The notes beneath the pieces are model-generated. The model searched no databases and was not told the DNA's origin. It saw only the letters and a program-made list of their open reading frames with translations. A DNA stretch of 64,000 nt, taken from positions 18,559-82,558 of the forward strand of contig JBCDJN010000007.1 of assembly GCA_039414355.1 (NCBI GenBank), in the 5' to 3' direction. The position numbers and the translations under genes were made by a program. This document shows, piece after piece, positions 19,097-27,589 of this stretch (the first letter of the stretch is position 1; every line of letters begins with the position of its first letter). Source of the stretch: JBCCQL01 sp039414355 (GTDB lineage Bacteria > Planctomycetota > Planctomycetia > Pirellulales > Lacipirellulaceae).

Positions 19097-19512
19097 CCGG
19101 TCAAGTCGTCTGGGTTCACGATGAGATGCTCCGCGCGGCCTGCGTGCCAGTGGACGCGCCGGCGATCTTTGTCTTCGATTCCGAGTGGATCGCCGACGAG
19201 CAGGTATCGCTCAAACGCATCGTCTTCCTCTACGAGTGCCTCGCGGAGATGAACGAGTCGCGCCCGCAGCCGATCGAGATCGTTAAGGGCGACGTCGTCG
19301 CGCTCGTCTCGGAGTTCGCCGCCCGTCATGGCGCCGACACGATCACGACCTATCGCAGCCCCCTGCCGCGCATCAAGCGGCAAGGCGCGGCTCTCGACGT
19401 CCGCTGGATCGATCCCGAGCCGATCGTCACGCTGCCCGAGGGCGTCGATCTGAAGCGATTCAGTCGCTACTGGCGGAAGGCGGAGAAGCAGGTGATGCGT
19501 CGCGACGGCTGA
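19093..19512 (+). CDS. Photolyase N-terminal alpha/beta-domain-like protein
   Basis: 139 residues. It opens with QVVWVHDEMLRAA, then APAIFVFDSEWIADEQVSLKRIVFLYECLAEM and the EIVKGDVVALVSEFAARHGADTITTYRSPLPRIKRQ block. This is the Rossmann-like order of a photolyase antenna domain (strand-helix-strand with the G-D-x-x-x-x-L strand and the acidic DP motif at the end). The start overlaps the stop of the FAD-domain gene by one base pattern (ATGA), implying translational coupling. Domain order is reversed relative to a normal fused photolyase. Its 3' end overlaps the convergent gene at 19460 by 53 bases. Confidence 0.75.
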   Translation: MTGQVVWVHDEMLRAACVPVDAPAIFVFDSEWIADEQVSLKRIVFLYECLAEMNESRPQPIEIVKGDVVALVSEFAARHGADTITTYRSPLPRIKRQGAALDVRWIDPEPIVTLPEGVDLKRFSRYWRKAEKQVMRRDG

Positions 19513-19864
19513 CCGACTCGGCGATCCACTTGCCACGCCAGGCGAGGCTCTGCCGGTTCAGCTCCTCAACCGCGGGCTCGCCCTCGGCGAGCATCCGCTC
19601 AGCGCAGGCCACGGCGACTTCGAGCTGGGCGGTCGTGAGCTGCTTGTACGCTCGCAGCCGGCGGTCGAGGTGGTCGTACCAGCACCCGCAACAGGCGTGG
19701 TCGAGCGCGATCCGCATGAAGCAGTGATCGTTTTGCACCCGCCAGCCGTTCTGCTCCGCGGCCCGCGGCAGCCGATCACGCGTCAGCTCGAGATAGCGTT
19801 CTTGCAGCGCATAGCGATCGCCGGTTGGCGGAAACCGTTCGTGATCGTCGTCAAGCTGTGTCAT
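19460..19864 (-). CDS. Conserved hypothetical protein next to DUF2256
   Basis: 134 residues. No family assigned. The core is DHCFMRIALDHACCGCWYDHLDRRLRAYKQLT, with three cysteines and two histidines that could hold a metal, followed by two helices ending SLAWRGKW. The ATG at 19864 overlaps the stop of the DUF2256 gene (ATGA), so the two are translationally coupled. The longer open frame upstream (to 20161) covers the DUF2256 gene in another frame and is not used. The tail overlaps the photolyase-like gene head to tail on opposite strands. Confidence 0.7.
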   Translation of the reverse strand: MTQLDDDHERFPPTGDRYALQERYLELTRDRLPRAAEQNGWRVQNDHCFMRIALDHACCGCWYDHLDRRLRAYKQLTTAQLEVAVACAERMLAEGEPAVEELNRQSLAWRGKWIAESVSRRDASPASPPSASSD

Positions 19865-20007
19865 CGCTCTCGCTTCGCCGCGGCGCGGCAGCGGTCGCTG
19901 CAATAGCGGACTTGCTCCCAAGTGCGGGCCCACTTCTTCCGCCACGCCATTGGCCGCCCGCACTGCTGGCAAGGCTTCGTTGGCAGGTTCGGTTTGGCGT
20001 GCGGCAT
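19861..20007 (-). CDS. DUF2256 small zinc protein
   Basis: 48 residues, a gene short enough to be missed by length cut-offs. It reads MPHAKPNLPTKPCQQCGRP at the start, then MAWRKKWARTWEQVRYCSDRCR. The CxxC pair near residues 13-16 and the C-x3-C pair near 36-40 form a likely zinc site, with the conserved WRKKW...W...YCSDRC signature of DUF2256. Family members are typically found beside photolyases or cryptochromes, as here. Its function is unknown. The stop codon overlaps the ATG of the next gene. Confidence 0.85.
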   Translation of the reverse strand: MPHAKPNLPTKPCQQCGRPMAWRKKWARTWEQVRYCSDRCRAAAKRER

Positions 20008-20272
20008 GGCGGGAATCGCATTGGGTTGGTCTGCCGAATCTTAGAGAGCGTTTGCTCACCGACGACCGACGCGACTTTTCACCAAGAGGAGCACCAGCTG
20101 CGCACCATGCGGAGTAACCCCGCATTTGCGCAGAAGTTTCGCGACCGGTTGTAGAAGGCACAGAACGTTTGGCGTTCCTACTGGTGGAACAGTCTCTCGC
20201 GGCGCCGGCCGGGTCGGGTACCCGTGGCCGGGGCGCCGCCCGTCTTTGCCTGCAAGTTGAAAGAGGCCCCCC

Positions 20273-22579
20273 ATGAAGCGTCGCGCTACCGGTACGCGCC
20301 TAGGCAAACTCGCGAGCGAGCAGCTCGAGCAGCGGCAGATGCTTGCCGCGGATGTTCTCGACAACTTAGATCTTGAGCAGATCCAAGACGACACACTCAC
20401 GCAAGAAGTGGCGCCCGTAGATGGGACCGGCAACAACGAGGCGAACCCGGACTACGGCGCCGCCGGGGTTGAGCTGCTTCGCCTAACCACCGTTGAGTAC
20501 GCCGACGGCCTCTCAACGCCCGCCGGCGAAGACCGCCCCAGCGCCCGCGAGGTCTCCAACACCGTCGCCGATCAGCCCGAACTGATCGCCAACAGCCAGT
20601 CGCTGACCGACTTCGTCTGGCTGTGGGGACAGTTCATCGACCACGACATCACGCTGTCGCTCGAAGCCGACCCGGAAGAGACCCTCGAGATCGACGTGCC
20701 GCTGGGCGATGAGAACTTCGATCCGTTCGGCACGGGCGAGGTAACCATCTCGCTGCACCGATCCGAGTACACGGAAGACGAAGACGGCGTCCGCCAGCAG
20801 ATCAACGACATCACGGCGTTCATCGATGGTTCGATGGTTTACGGCTCCGACGACGCCACGGCCGCGGCGCTGCGGGAGTTCGAAGGCGGCCGGCTCCGCG
20901 TCACTAGCGACGCAGCCGACGGCGACCTGCTGCCGATTGGCGAGGACGGGTTCTTTGAAGCCGGCGACATCCGGGCTAACGAGAACGTGCTGCTGACCAG
21001 CATGCACACGCTGTGGGTCCGCGAGCACAACCGGCTGGCCGGCGAGATCGCCGCCGCCGATCCCACGCTCAGCGACGAGGCGATCTACCAGCAGGCGAGG
21101 TCGCTGGTCGTCGCGCAGATCCAGGCCATCACGTACAACCAGTGGTTGCCGGCGCTGCTGGGCGTGGACGACATCAGCAGCTACGCCGGCTACGACGAGA
21201 CGGTGGACGCGTCGATCGCCAACGTCTTCTCGACGGCCGCGTTCCGGTTTGGGCATACGATGCTCTCCACCGAGCTGCTGCGGATCAACAACGACGGCAC
21301 GACCGCCGACGAGGGCAACCTGTCGCTCGCCGACGCCTTCTTCTCGCCCGACGAGGTGCAGAGCCACGGCATCGATTCGCTGCTCGCCGGCGCCGCGGCG
21401 CAGGTGGCGCAGGAAATCGACAACCAGCTTGTGGACGACGTCCGCAACTTCCTCTTCGGCCCCCCCGGCGCCGGCGGGCTGGACCTGGCTTCGCTCAACA
21501 TCGAGCGCGGCCGCGAGCACGGCCTCGCCGACTACAACCAGCTCCGCGAAGACATGGGGCTGGAGCGCGTCACCAGCTTCGACCAGATCACCAGCGACGC
21601 CGAGCTGGCCGGCAAGCTCGAAGCGCTCTACGGCTCGGTGGACAACATCGACCCGTGGGTTGGCATCCTGGCCGAGGATCACGTCGCCGGTGGCAGCCTC
21701 GGCGAGCTCGGCCGGACGATCCTGGTCGATCAGTTCACGCGGCTGCGTGACGGCGATCGTTTCTGGTACGAGAACGTCTTCACCGGCGAGACGCTCGACG
21801 TGCTGCAGAACACGAGCCTCTCTGATGTGATCGAGCGGAACACCGGTGTCGCCGGGCTGCAGGAGAACGTCTTCTACGACGACACGGTGCTCTACTACGC
21901 CGCGGCCGAAGGCGACGGGCCGGCCAACGTGATGGTTATCACCCGCGGCGGCGATGTGGAGGCGGTCGACCTTCGCACCGGCAACGTGCTCGCGAGCGTG
22001 CCGGCGGACGAGGCGAGCAAGGTGGTGCTCGTCGGCTCCTCGGCCAATGGCGACCGCTTCACCGTGGCGCCGAGCGTGGCGTCGCTCAATCTCGTGGGCG
22101 GTGTAATCATCGACGCCGGCCTCGGCGGCCGCGACCAGGTGACCCTCCGCGGCGGGCGCGGCCAAGACACGGTTGCCGTGGACGACGCCTTCACTTCGTT
22201 CGACGGCACGCAGGTGCAGCTTGAGGGTGTGGAGCGGCTCGATATTCAAACCGGCCCCGGGAGAGACATCGTGCAGGTAATTGACGACGGCGACATGCGG
22301 GTAGTTGTGGACGGCCGAGACGGGCGGCAGGACGACGGCCCGCGACGAAGGAACGACGGCCCCCGGCAGAATGAACCACGCCCGCCGGTGAACCGACTCG
22401 CGGGCCCCGCGCCGCGCGGCGACCTGACGGCGGACCTTGATCGCGCAATGGAAGACCTTGACCGCCGCGACGACCGCGAGCGTCAGGACCCGCCGCGGCG
22501 TGGCGTGGCGCCGCCGGTGATGGGGCGTGAGGTGGGCGCGACGCTTGCCGACGCCCTGCGGGGCGGCCGCCGGCGCTAG
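20273..22579 (+). CDS. Exported animal-type haem peroxidase with LEPR-XLL-like N-terminus
   Basis: 768 residues. The N-terminus LEQRQMLAAD (residues 18-27) is a variant of the LEPR-XLL motif of large planctomycete surface proteins. The peroxidase domain spans about residues 50-560: the distal histidine lies in WGQFIDHDITL (H124), the catalytic Arg/His region is TLWVREHNRLA (247-256) and the proximal histidine is in RFGHTML (H328). This matches the peroxidasin/peroxinectin superfamily, which uses hydrogen peroxide and halide or phenolic substrates. The last 200 residues are beta-rich, ending in a charged Arg/Asp/Pro-rich tail. It acts outside the cell or at the surface. A strong terminator follows. 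Confidence 0.88.
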   Translation: MKRRATGTRLGKLASEQLEQRQMLAADVLDNLDLEQIQDDTLTQEVAPVDGTGNNEANPDYGAAGVELLRLTTVEYADGLSTPAGEDRPSAREVSNTVADQPELIANSQSLTDFVWLWGQFIDHDITLSLEADPEETLEIDVPLGDENFDPFGTGEVTISLHRSEYTEDEDGVRQQINDITAFIDGSMVYGSDDATAAALREFEGGRLRVTSDAADGDLLPIGEDGFFEAGDIRANENVLLTSMHTLWVREHNRLAGEIAAADPTLSDEAIYQQARSLVVAQIQAITYNQWLPALLGVDDISSYAGYDETVDASIANVFSTAAFRFGHTMLSTELLRINNDGTTADEGNLSLADAFFSPDEVQSHGIDSLLAGAAAQVAQEIDNQLVDDVRNFLFGPPGAGGLDLASLNIERGREHGLADYNQLREDMGLERVTSFDQITSDAELAGKLEALYGSVDNIDPWVGILAEDHVAGGSLGELGRTILVDQFTRLRDGDRFWYENVFTGETLDVLQNTSLSDVIERNTGVAGLQENVFYDDTVLYYAAAEGDGPANVMVITRGGDVEAVDLRTGNVLASVPADEASKVVLVGSSANGDRFTVAPSVASLNLVGGVIIDAGLGGRDQVTLRGGRGQDTVAVDDAFTSFDGTQVQLEGVERLDIQTGPGRDIVQVIDDGDMRVVVDGRDGRQDDGPRRRNDGPRQNEPRPPVNRLAGPAPRGDLTADLDRAMEDLDRRDDRERQDPPRRGVAPPVMGREVGATLADALRGGRRR

Positions 22580-22610
22580 CTTCCCACGGCACTTTCTCAG
22601 CAAGCACTTC

Positions 22611-22650
22611 GCCGAGCCGGCTCCGCGCGAGTCGGCTCGGCTTCTTTTGT
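22611..22650 (+). terminator. Rho-independent terminator after the peroxidase gene
   Basis: A 13-base arm (GCCGAGCCGGCTC) and its near-complement (GAGTCGGCTCGGC) flank a 5-base loop, followed by the T-rich run TTCTTTTGT. It lies 31 bases after the peroxidase stop codon. Confidence 0.8.
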
Positions 22651-22708
22651 CTAGTCGCGAACTTTGGGTAGTGGTTTTGACCTCCGCTCGAACGCCGACA
22701 AAGGGGCC

Positions 22709-22781
22709 GCCCCTTACGCCGTCACCCTCGCATCGACCGGCGTTGGGGTGACGGCCGATGCGAGGGCGACGGCGAAGGGGC
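22709..22781. repeat. Long imperfect palindromic element
   Basis: Arms 22709-22735 and 22756-22781 are reverse complements over about 26 bases with one substitution and one extra base; the loop is 20 bases. The arms begin GCCCCTT and end CCTCGCATCG. It is not followed by a T-run. Confidence 0.65.
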
Positions 22782-23026
22782 TACCGCAAGGTGCGTGACT
22801 CACACAGGTTGGGTGGGCGTCCCGTCGTCGAGCCCTAGCCGACGTTCAACCCACCAAGAGCATGGAGGGACCATTTTCTTTCGTCGGGGCTGTAGACGGA
22901 TTGAACGATTAAGCGTTTCAAACCTCAGGAGCACAATCGCACAGCAAAAGCGAACACCTGTCGCAAGCCGCCGCGTTCATCGGGTCGACGCCGCTTGCGA
23001 GCCACTTTCACTGGAGGGCGAAAGCC

Positions 23027-23710
23027 ATGACCGCACGCACCTCGTCCGTCGCCGCCTGCCTGCTCGCGGCCGGGCTGGTGGCCGCCACCAACGCTCAGCC
23101 CGGGGGAGAAGAAGGGAACCGAGCGGAACGCGGCCGCCGGCCCGGACCACCGCCGCCGGACGTCATCTTCGACGAGATCGACGCCGACGGCGACGGCTCC
23201 GTGAGCCGCGAAGAGTTCATCCGCCATCACGAGGAGCGGTTTGGTGAAGGCGGCCCCCCCAGGCCGCGGGGCGAGGGCGGACGCCCCGGTTTCGGACCGC
23301 CCGAGGGCGGCGGCGAAGGCTTCGGTCCGCCGCCACGCGAGGGGCGCGGCGAGCGGCGTGGCCCGCCACCCTTCGCTCAGCAGGGCGGGCAGCAGCGGGG
23401 ATTCGGTCCGCCGCCCGGCAACCGCCAGGCCGGCCAGTGCCCCAACTGCGCCGGCCAGGATGGTGGACCGACAAGTGCCCAAAACCAGCAAGGCGGCTTC
23501 AGGGGCGGACGCCCCGGCCCGCCGCCACCGCCGATGCCGCCGCAGTGGGGTGGCCAGCAGCAAGGCGGCGGGTGGGGACCGCCGCCGCCGCCGCGACCCG
23601 AGGACGGCCGCGTCCGCCGGCCCGGTCCACCCCCCCGCGGCGAACGGCCCGACGAGACGGGCCAGCGCCCCGAGCTTGAAGTCGACCCGCTCGAAGACAC
23701 CGGCGTCTGA
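23027..23710 (+). CDS. Exported EF-hand protein, Gly/Pro-rich
   Basis: 227 residues. A signal peptide (MTARTSSVAACLLAAGLVAATNA) is followed by a single EF-hand loop, DADGDGSVSREEF, around residues 53-65, with all calcium ligand positions occupied. From about residue 75 to the end the chain is low-complexity, made of G-P-P/GFGPP repeats with a short CPNCAGQ stretch. Low-complexity composition explains the many open frames on the other strand. A calcium-binding or matrix role is plausible, but nothing more can be said. Confidence 0.7.
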   Translation: MTARTSSVAACLLAAGLVAATNAQPGGEEGNRAERGRRPGPPPPDVIFDEIDADGDGSVSREEFIRHHEERFGEGGPPRPRGEGGRPGFGPPEGGGEGFGPPPREGRGERRGPPPFAQQGGQQRGFGPPPGNRQAGQCPNCAGQDGGPTSAQNQQGGFRGGRPGPPPPPMPPQWGGQQQGGGWGPPPPPRPEDGRVRRPGPPPRGERPDETGQRPELEVDPLEDTGV

Positions 23711-23747
23711 GCCCGCCGACACCTGCCAACCAGAGACCGTTCCTGCC

Positions 23748-23821
23748 TGTGGGAGGGCTCTCTGAGCCCGATTCCGGCCTGTCGATGGCGACTGGAATCG
23801 GCCTCCGAGAGGTTTCCCACA
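23748..23821. repeat. REP-like hairpin element
   Basis: 28-base arms at 23748-23775 and 23794-23821 match as reverse complements at 23 of 28 positions, ending in TGTGGGA and TCCCACA. Between them lies an extra inner stem GTCG-ATGG-CGAC. It begins 37 bases after the EF-hand gene stop codon and may act as a 3' hairpin. Confidence 0.7.
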
Positions 23822-23977
23822 GTTCGTTTGGTCGACCGATTCCCTGCAACCGTTCTCACCCGCCTCGCGTCCCGCGCTTCGCCCCGCCGGCCGCCGGCCC
23901 GGCTGATTTCTTCTCAGCGCTGGCGCCGATAGCACCTCCGAAGCGGCTCGTTGTTTCTCGAACGGCGGAGGTGCGCA

Positions 23978-24205
23978 ATGTGGCGATCGCTCTTTCTGGC
24001 AATCGGGGCTTACGCCGCGATCCTCGGCGCCGAGGCGCTGGCGATCGAGAAGGCGGTGCTGAAGCCGAAGACCGGCGCCTCGGGCCAGGTGCTCGCCGCC
24101 TCGCAAGAAGTGGTCCCCCCCGATTGGGCCCCCTGGAGCCTGCTCGCCGGCGGCGCCGTGATTGTGCTCTACAGCTTCACCATTCCCCGCCGCGTGAGCG
24201 AGTAG
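23978..24205 (+). CDS. Small membrane protein
   Basis: 75 residues from the ATG at 23978. One hydrophobic segment is at the N-terminus (WRSLFLAIGAYAAILGAEAL) and a second near residues 52-66 (WSLLAGGAVIVLYSF). The linker is EKAVLKPKTGASGQVLAASQEVVPPDW. It ends in basic residues, so both ends probably face the cytosol. Family not recognised; no motif suggests a function. Confidence 0.6.
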   Translation: MWRSLFLAIGAYAAILGAEALAIEKAVLKPKTGASGQVLAASQEVVPPDWAPWSLLAGGAVIVLYSFTIPRRVSE

Positions 24206-24223
24206 CTGGGAGCTGGGAGCTAG
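24204..24223. repeat. Short heptamer repeat
   Basis: Two exact 7-base units (AGCTGGG, AGCTGGG) and a partial third (AGCTAG) beginning in the stop codon of the small membrane protein. Confidence 0.5.
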
Positions 24224-24454
24224 TCGCCAACGAGCCGACGGAGTGGCGCGAACCCGCCAAGCCGGACCGCTGCCCACGGTGATCGCGAACCCAGCGACTG
24301 AGTCTTCGGTCCTCGCAGCGCCAACAGCTCCGGGGGCTTACGCCACCCGGCTCGCCCCCCTGGCGCGTAGCTTCTTGCCGTGAGCGGCCTGTGAATTTAG
24401 GATATGGGGTTCGATTAAGAGCCCCTTCGTTCCCCTTCCCCCCGCGACGCAGCC

Positions 24455-26239
24455 ATGGCCAGCGCCACACTCCAGCCGACCGACACCAAGAGCGAACTCA
24501 CCTCCGGGGCCGACATCCTGGTCCAGTCGCTGGTCAATCACGGGGTCGAAACCATCTTCGCCTACCCGGGCGGAGCGAGCATGCCGCTGCACCAGGCGCT
24601 CACCCGGGCGAAGGACACGCTGCGGACCATCCTGCCCCGCCACGAGCAGGGGGGTGGCTTCGCGGCGCAGGGCATCGCTCGCTCGACTGGCAAGGTGGGC
24701 GTGGTGATGGCCACCAGCGGCCCCGGCGCCACGAACCTGGTCACCGCCATCGCCGATGGCAAACTGGACAGCGTGCCCATGGTCTGCATCACCGGCCAGG
24801 TGCCGACCAATGTGATCGGCAGCGACGCGTTCCAAGAAACGCCCATGGTCGAAGTCTGCCGCGGCATCACCAAGCACCATTACCTGGTGACCGACGTCAA
24901 CGACGTTGCCCGCGTGATGAAGGAGGCGTTCCTTCTCGCCGCCACCGGCCGGCCCGGCCCGGTGCTGGTGGACTTGCCCAAGGACATCCAGCTTGCCAAG
25001 TGCGTGCCGGACTACGACTGCGACCTGAACCTGCCCGGATACAACCCGGCCAAGCCCAAGGCGGCGCCCGAGCGCATCGCCCAAGCCGCGGCCGCCATCA
25101 AGCGGGCCAAGCGTCCGGTCATCTACGCCGGCGGCGGCATCATCGCCAGCGAAGCCTCCGCCGAGCTGCGTGAGCTTGTCGAACGGACCGGCATCCCCAT
25201 CACCACCACCGTCATGGGCCTGGGCGCCTTCCCGGGCACCGACCCGCTCTCGCTCGACATGCTCGGCATGCACGGCAGCGTCTATTCAAACTACGCCGTC
25301 GACGAAGCCGACCTGCTGATCGCCCTCGGCGTGCGGTTCGACGATCGCGTCACCGGCAAGGTGGACGAGTTCTGCAAGCACGGCAAGATCGTCCACGTTG
25401 ATATCGACGCCGCGGAGATCAACAAGAACAAAGAAGCCCACATCCCCATTCAGAGCGACGTGAAGTTCGCCCTGAAGGAGCTCAACAAGATCGTCGAAGC
25501 GCCGGAAGACATCTCCGGCTGGGTTGAGCAGTGCCAGAAGTGGAAGGACCAGCACCCGTTCAGCTACGACGAGTCGTTCCCCGGCATCACGCAGCAGCAC
25601 GCCATCCGCACGCTGTGGAAGCTGACCGAGGAGATGGACCCGATCATCAGCGTGGGCGTTGGCCAGCACCAGATGTGGGCCGCCCAGTTCTACAAGTTCA
25701 AGAACCCGCGGACGTGGCTCTCCAGCTCCGGGCTGGGGACGATGGGCTTCGGCCTGCCCGCCGCCATGGGCGCCCAGGCCGCCTTCCCCGGCCGGCTGGT
25801 GATCGACATTGACGGCGATGGATCCTTCCAGATGAACATCCAGGAGCTCAGCACGCTGGTCTGCGAAAAGCTCCCCGTCAAAATCCTGCTGCTCAACAAC
25901 CAGCACCTGGGCATGGTCACGCAGTGGGAAGACCGCTTCATGCAGGGCAACCGGGCCCACACTTACCTCGGCCCGATCGACCACCCCGAGTGGGAGGGCC
26001 AAGGCGACGGCATCGGCCGCCAGGGCCGCGACAACCGCTACGCCGACTTCGTGAAGATCGCCGACGGCTACGGCTGCGGCGGCGGCTACGTGGAGAAGAA
26101 GGCCGAGCTGGAAGACGCCATCCGCGAGATGATCGCCTACGACGGCCCCTACCTGCTGGACGTCACCGTCCCGTACCAAGAGCACGTGCTGCCGATGATC
26201 CCCAGCGGCCACACGGTGAAGGATATTATTACGGAGTAA
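24455..26239 (+). CDS. ilvB: Acetolactate synthase large subunit
   Basis: 594 residues, normal length for the catalytic subunit. It condenses two pyruvates (or pyruvate and 2-oxobutyrate) into acetolactate or acetohydroxybutyrate in branched-chain amino acid synthesis, using TPP, magnesium and FAD. The N-terminal PYR domain has FAYPGGASMP and the catalytic glutamate E64 in RHEQGG. The TPP signature is IDIDGDGSFQMNIQELSTL, ending LLNNQHLGM. The C-terminus ends YLLDVTVPYQEHVLPMIPSG. No regulatory subunit gene (ilvN) is adjacent. ATG start at 24455; the next gene begins 16 bases downstream. Confidence 0.92.
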   Translation: MASATLQPTDTKSELTSGADILVQSLVNHGVETIFAYPGGASMPLHQALTRAKDTLRTILPRHEQGGGFAAQGIARSTGKVGVVMATSGPGATNLVTAIADGKLDSVPMVCITGQVPTNVIGSDAFQETPMVEVCRGITKHHYLVTDVNDVARVMKEAFLLAATGRPGPVLVDLPKDIQLAKCVPDYDCDLNLPGYNPAKPKAAPERIAQAAAAIKRAKRPVIYAGGGIIASEASAELRELVERTGIPITTTVMGLGAFPGTDPLSLDMLGMHGSVYSNYAVDEADLLIALGVRFDDRVTGKVDEFCKHGKIVHVDIDAAEINKNKEAHIPIQSDVKFALKELNKIVEAPEDISGWVEQCQKWKDQHPFSYDESFPGITQQHAIRTLWKLTEEMDPIISVGVGQHQMWAAQFYKFKNPRTWLSSSGLGTMGFGLPAAMGAQAAFPGRLVIDIDGDGSFQMNIQELSTLVCEKLPVKILLLNNQHLGMVTQWEDRFMQGNRAHTYLGPIDHPEWEGQGDGIGRQGRDNRYADFVKIADGYGCGGGYVEKKAELEDAIREMIAYDGPYLLDVTVPYQEHVLPMIPSGHTVKDIITE

Positions 26240-26254
26240 ACCTCCGGTCGTCAC

Positions 26255-27130
26255 GTGCCACAACGCGATTGGGCCTTCCTCCGCCAACAACTGCAGGTCG
26301 CCAGGCCGGGGCTTTGGGCGACGCAGCTCTGGTTCTACCTCTTGCCGCTCGGCGGCATGCGGCTTCTGGGAGAGTGGACGTTCTGGCTCGGCGCCGTCTA
26401 CGTCATGTTCCCGCTCGGCTACCTGCTGTATGGGTGGAACGACGGGGCCGACTACGAGACCGACCGCCTCAACCCGCGTAAGGGCAACTATCTGTTCGGC
26501 GCCAAGCTCTCGCGGGAGCAGCTCAGCCGGCTGCCGCTGCGGATGGCTCTTGTGCAGGCGCCTTTCTGGCTGGCGATGGCGTGGGCCATCGGCCCGAAGT
26601 TCTGGCTGTGGGCCGCCGCCTGCCTGGCGGTCAACGCCGCGTACAACTGGCCGCGGTGGGGAACCAAGGGACTCCCGCTGCTCGACGTGCTCAACCAGAG
26701 CGGCTACCTGCTGGTGTTCGTGCTGAGCAGCTGGCTCAACGACGCCCCGCAGCTCCCCTGGCCGGCGATGCTCGTCGGCGCCCTGTTCGCCATGCACTCG
26801 CACCTAGTGAATGAGATTGCCGACGTCGATCCCGACCGCGTCGCCGGCCGCCGCACCACGGCAGTGGTCATCGGCGTCGCCCGCACCAAACTGCTGATCG
26901 CCGCGATGCTGCTCGCCGAGGCGGCGTTGATGCAGGCGTACTTCGACAGCCTGATGGTGGTCGTCTTCCTCGCCGCCGCCGGCGCCGGCTTCGCAATCGA
27001 AGCGGCCATCTACCGCGACCGCGTGATGCCCGAGTGGCAACTGCGGTGGGTGCTGATCGCCTGGAACCTCGTCGCCATCGCCAGCATGCACTGGGTGTGG
27101 CGCGAGGCGATCTTTGTGAGCGGGGTTTGA
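26255..27130 (+). CDS. UbiA-family prenyltransferase
   Basis: 291 residues with eight or nine predicted membrane helices. The first metal-binding motif is NDGADYETD at residues 62-70 (N-D-x-x-D-x-x-x-D). The second is DVDPDRVAGRRTTAV around 190-204. Together they identify an intramembrane aromatic or isoprenoid prenyltransferase of the UbiA superfamily. The substrate cannot be deduced. GTG start. The 15-base gap from ilvB suggests cotranscription, which may be fortuitous. Confidence 0.83.
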   Translation: MPQRDWAFLRQQLQVARPGLWATQLWFYLLPLGGMRLLGEWTFWLGAVYVMFPLGYLLYGWNDGADYETDRLNPRKGNYLFGAKLSREQLSRLPLRMALVQAPFWLAMAWAIGPKFWLWAAACLAVNAAYNWPRWGTKGLPLLDVLNQSGYLLVFVLSSWLNDAPQLPWPAMLVGALFAMHSHLVNEIADVDPDRVAGRRTTAVVIGVARTKLLIAAMLLAEAALMQAYFDSLMVVVFLAAAGAGFAIEAAIYRDRVMPEWQLRWVLIAWNLVAIASMHWVWREAIFVSGV

Positions 27131-27589
27131 CGCGTTCGTGGCGAAGCTACGGAGCGGCGTGAGGGCATTGCCTACATCGATGTGACTTCACACCTCAAGC
27201 ATGCCTCAGAAGCTGAAAGCTGCCGTGTGATTGGGGATCGATGTACCAATCGAGCACTGAGGCACGATCTCCAAAGCAAGTCGCATCGGAGACGACGGGC
27301 GCCTAGCGTCCTAAGGGGACGCCTGTTCTCGCAACTGCCGATCCAGCCAAGGACGACACTACCTGTGTGCTATGGACATGCGGAGGGGAGACCCAAAGTC
27401 GCCCTCGAACGAGGACCCCGAGCCGCTCAGAACTCGCCGAGGTTGAGCTGACCGACGCCGGTTCGCGGCGATCCCGTCTACGGACGGCTGGTCCGACGTC
27501 GTGGGGCTGGCTCGCTCACCGACGTCATGGAATCGTGCGAAGCTATCCAAGAGCTGCAATGCGGCCAAACGCGGCAGCCAAGCCTGTCT
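27131..27589. other. Gene-poor gap
   Basis: No convincing gene, repeat or structural RNA was recognised. Open frames in this stretch are short and lack homology-like features. Confidence 0.55.

Larger units (their letters stand above)
22580..23026. other. Non-coding gap holding a terminator and palindromic element
   Basis: No gene seen. It contains the terminator hairpin at 22611-22650, a long imperfect palindrome at 22709-22781 and, near 22807-22855, a weaker inverted pair built on GGTTGGGTGGG and CCCACC. Confidence 0.6.

Noticed and set aside
20513..22603. Long open frame antisense to the peroxidase gene
   Set aside because: Its translation is Arg/Val/His-rich with no motif, while the plus strand encodes a complete peroxidase; high GC content creates such shadow frames.
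25286..26803. Long open frame antisense to ilvB and the prenyltransferase
   Set aside because: It overlaps two well-identified genes and has the composition of a shadow frame.
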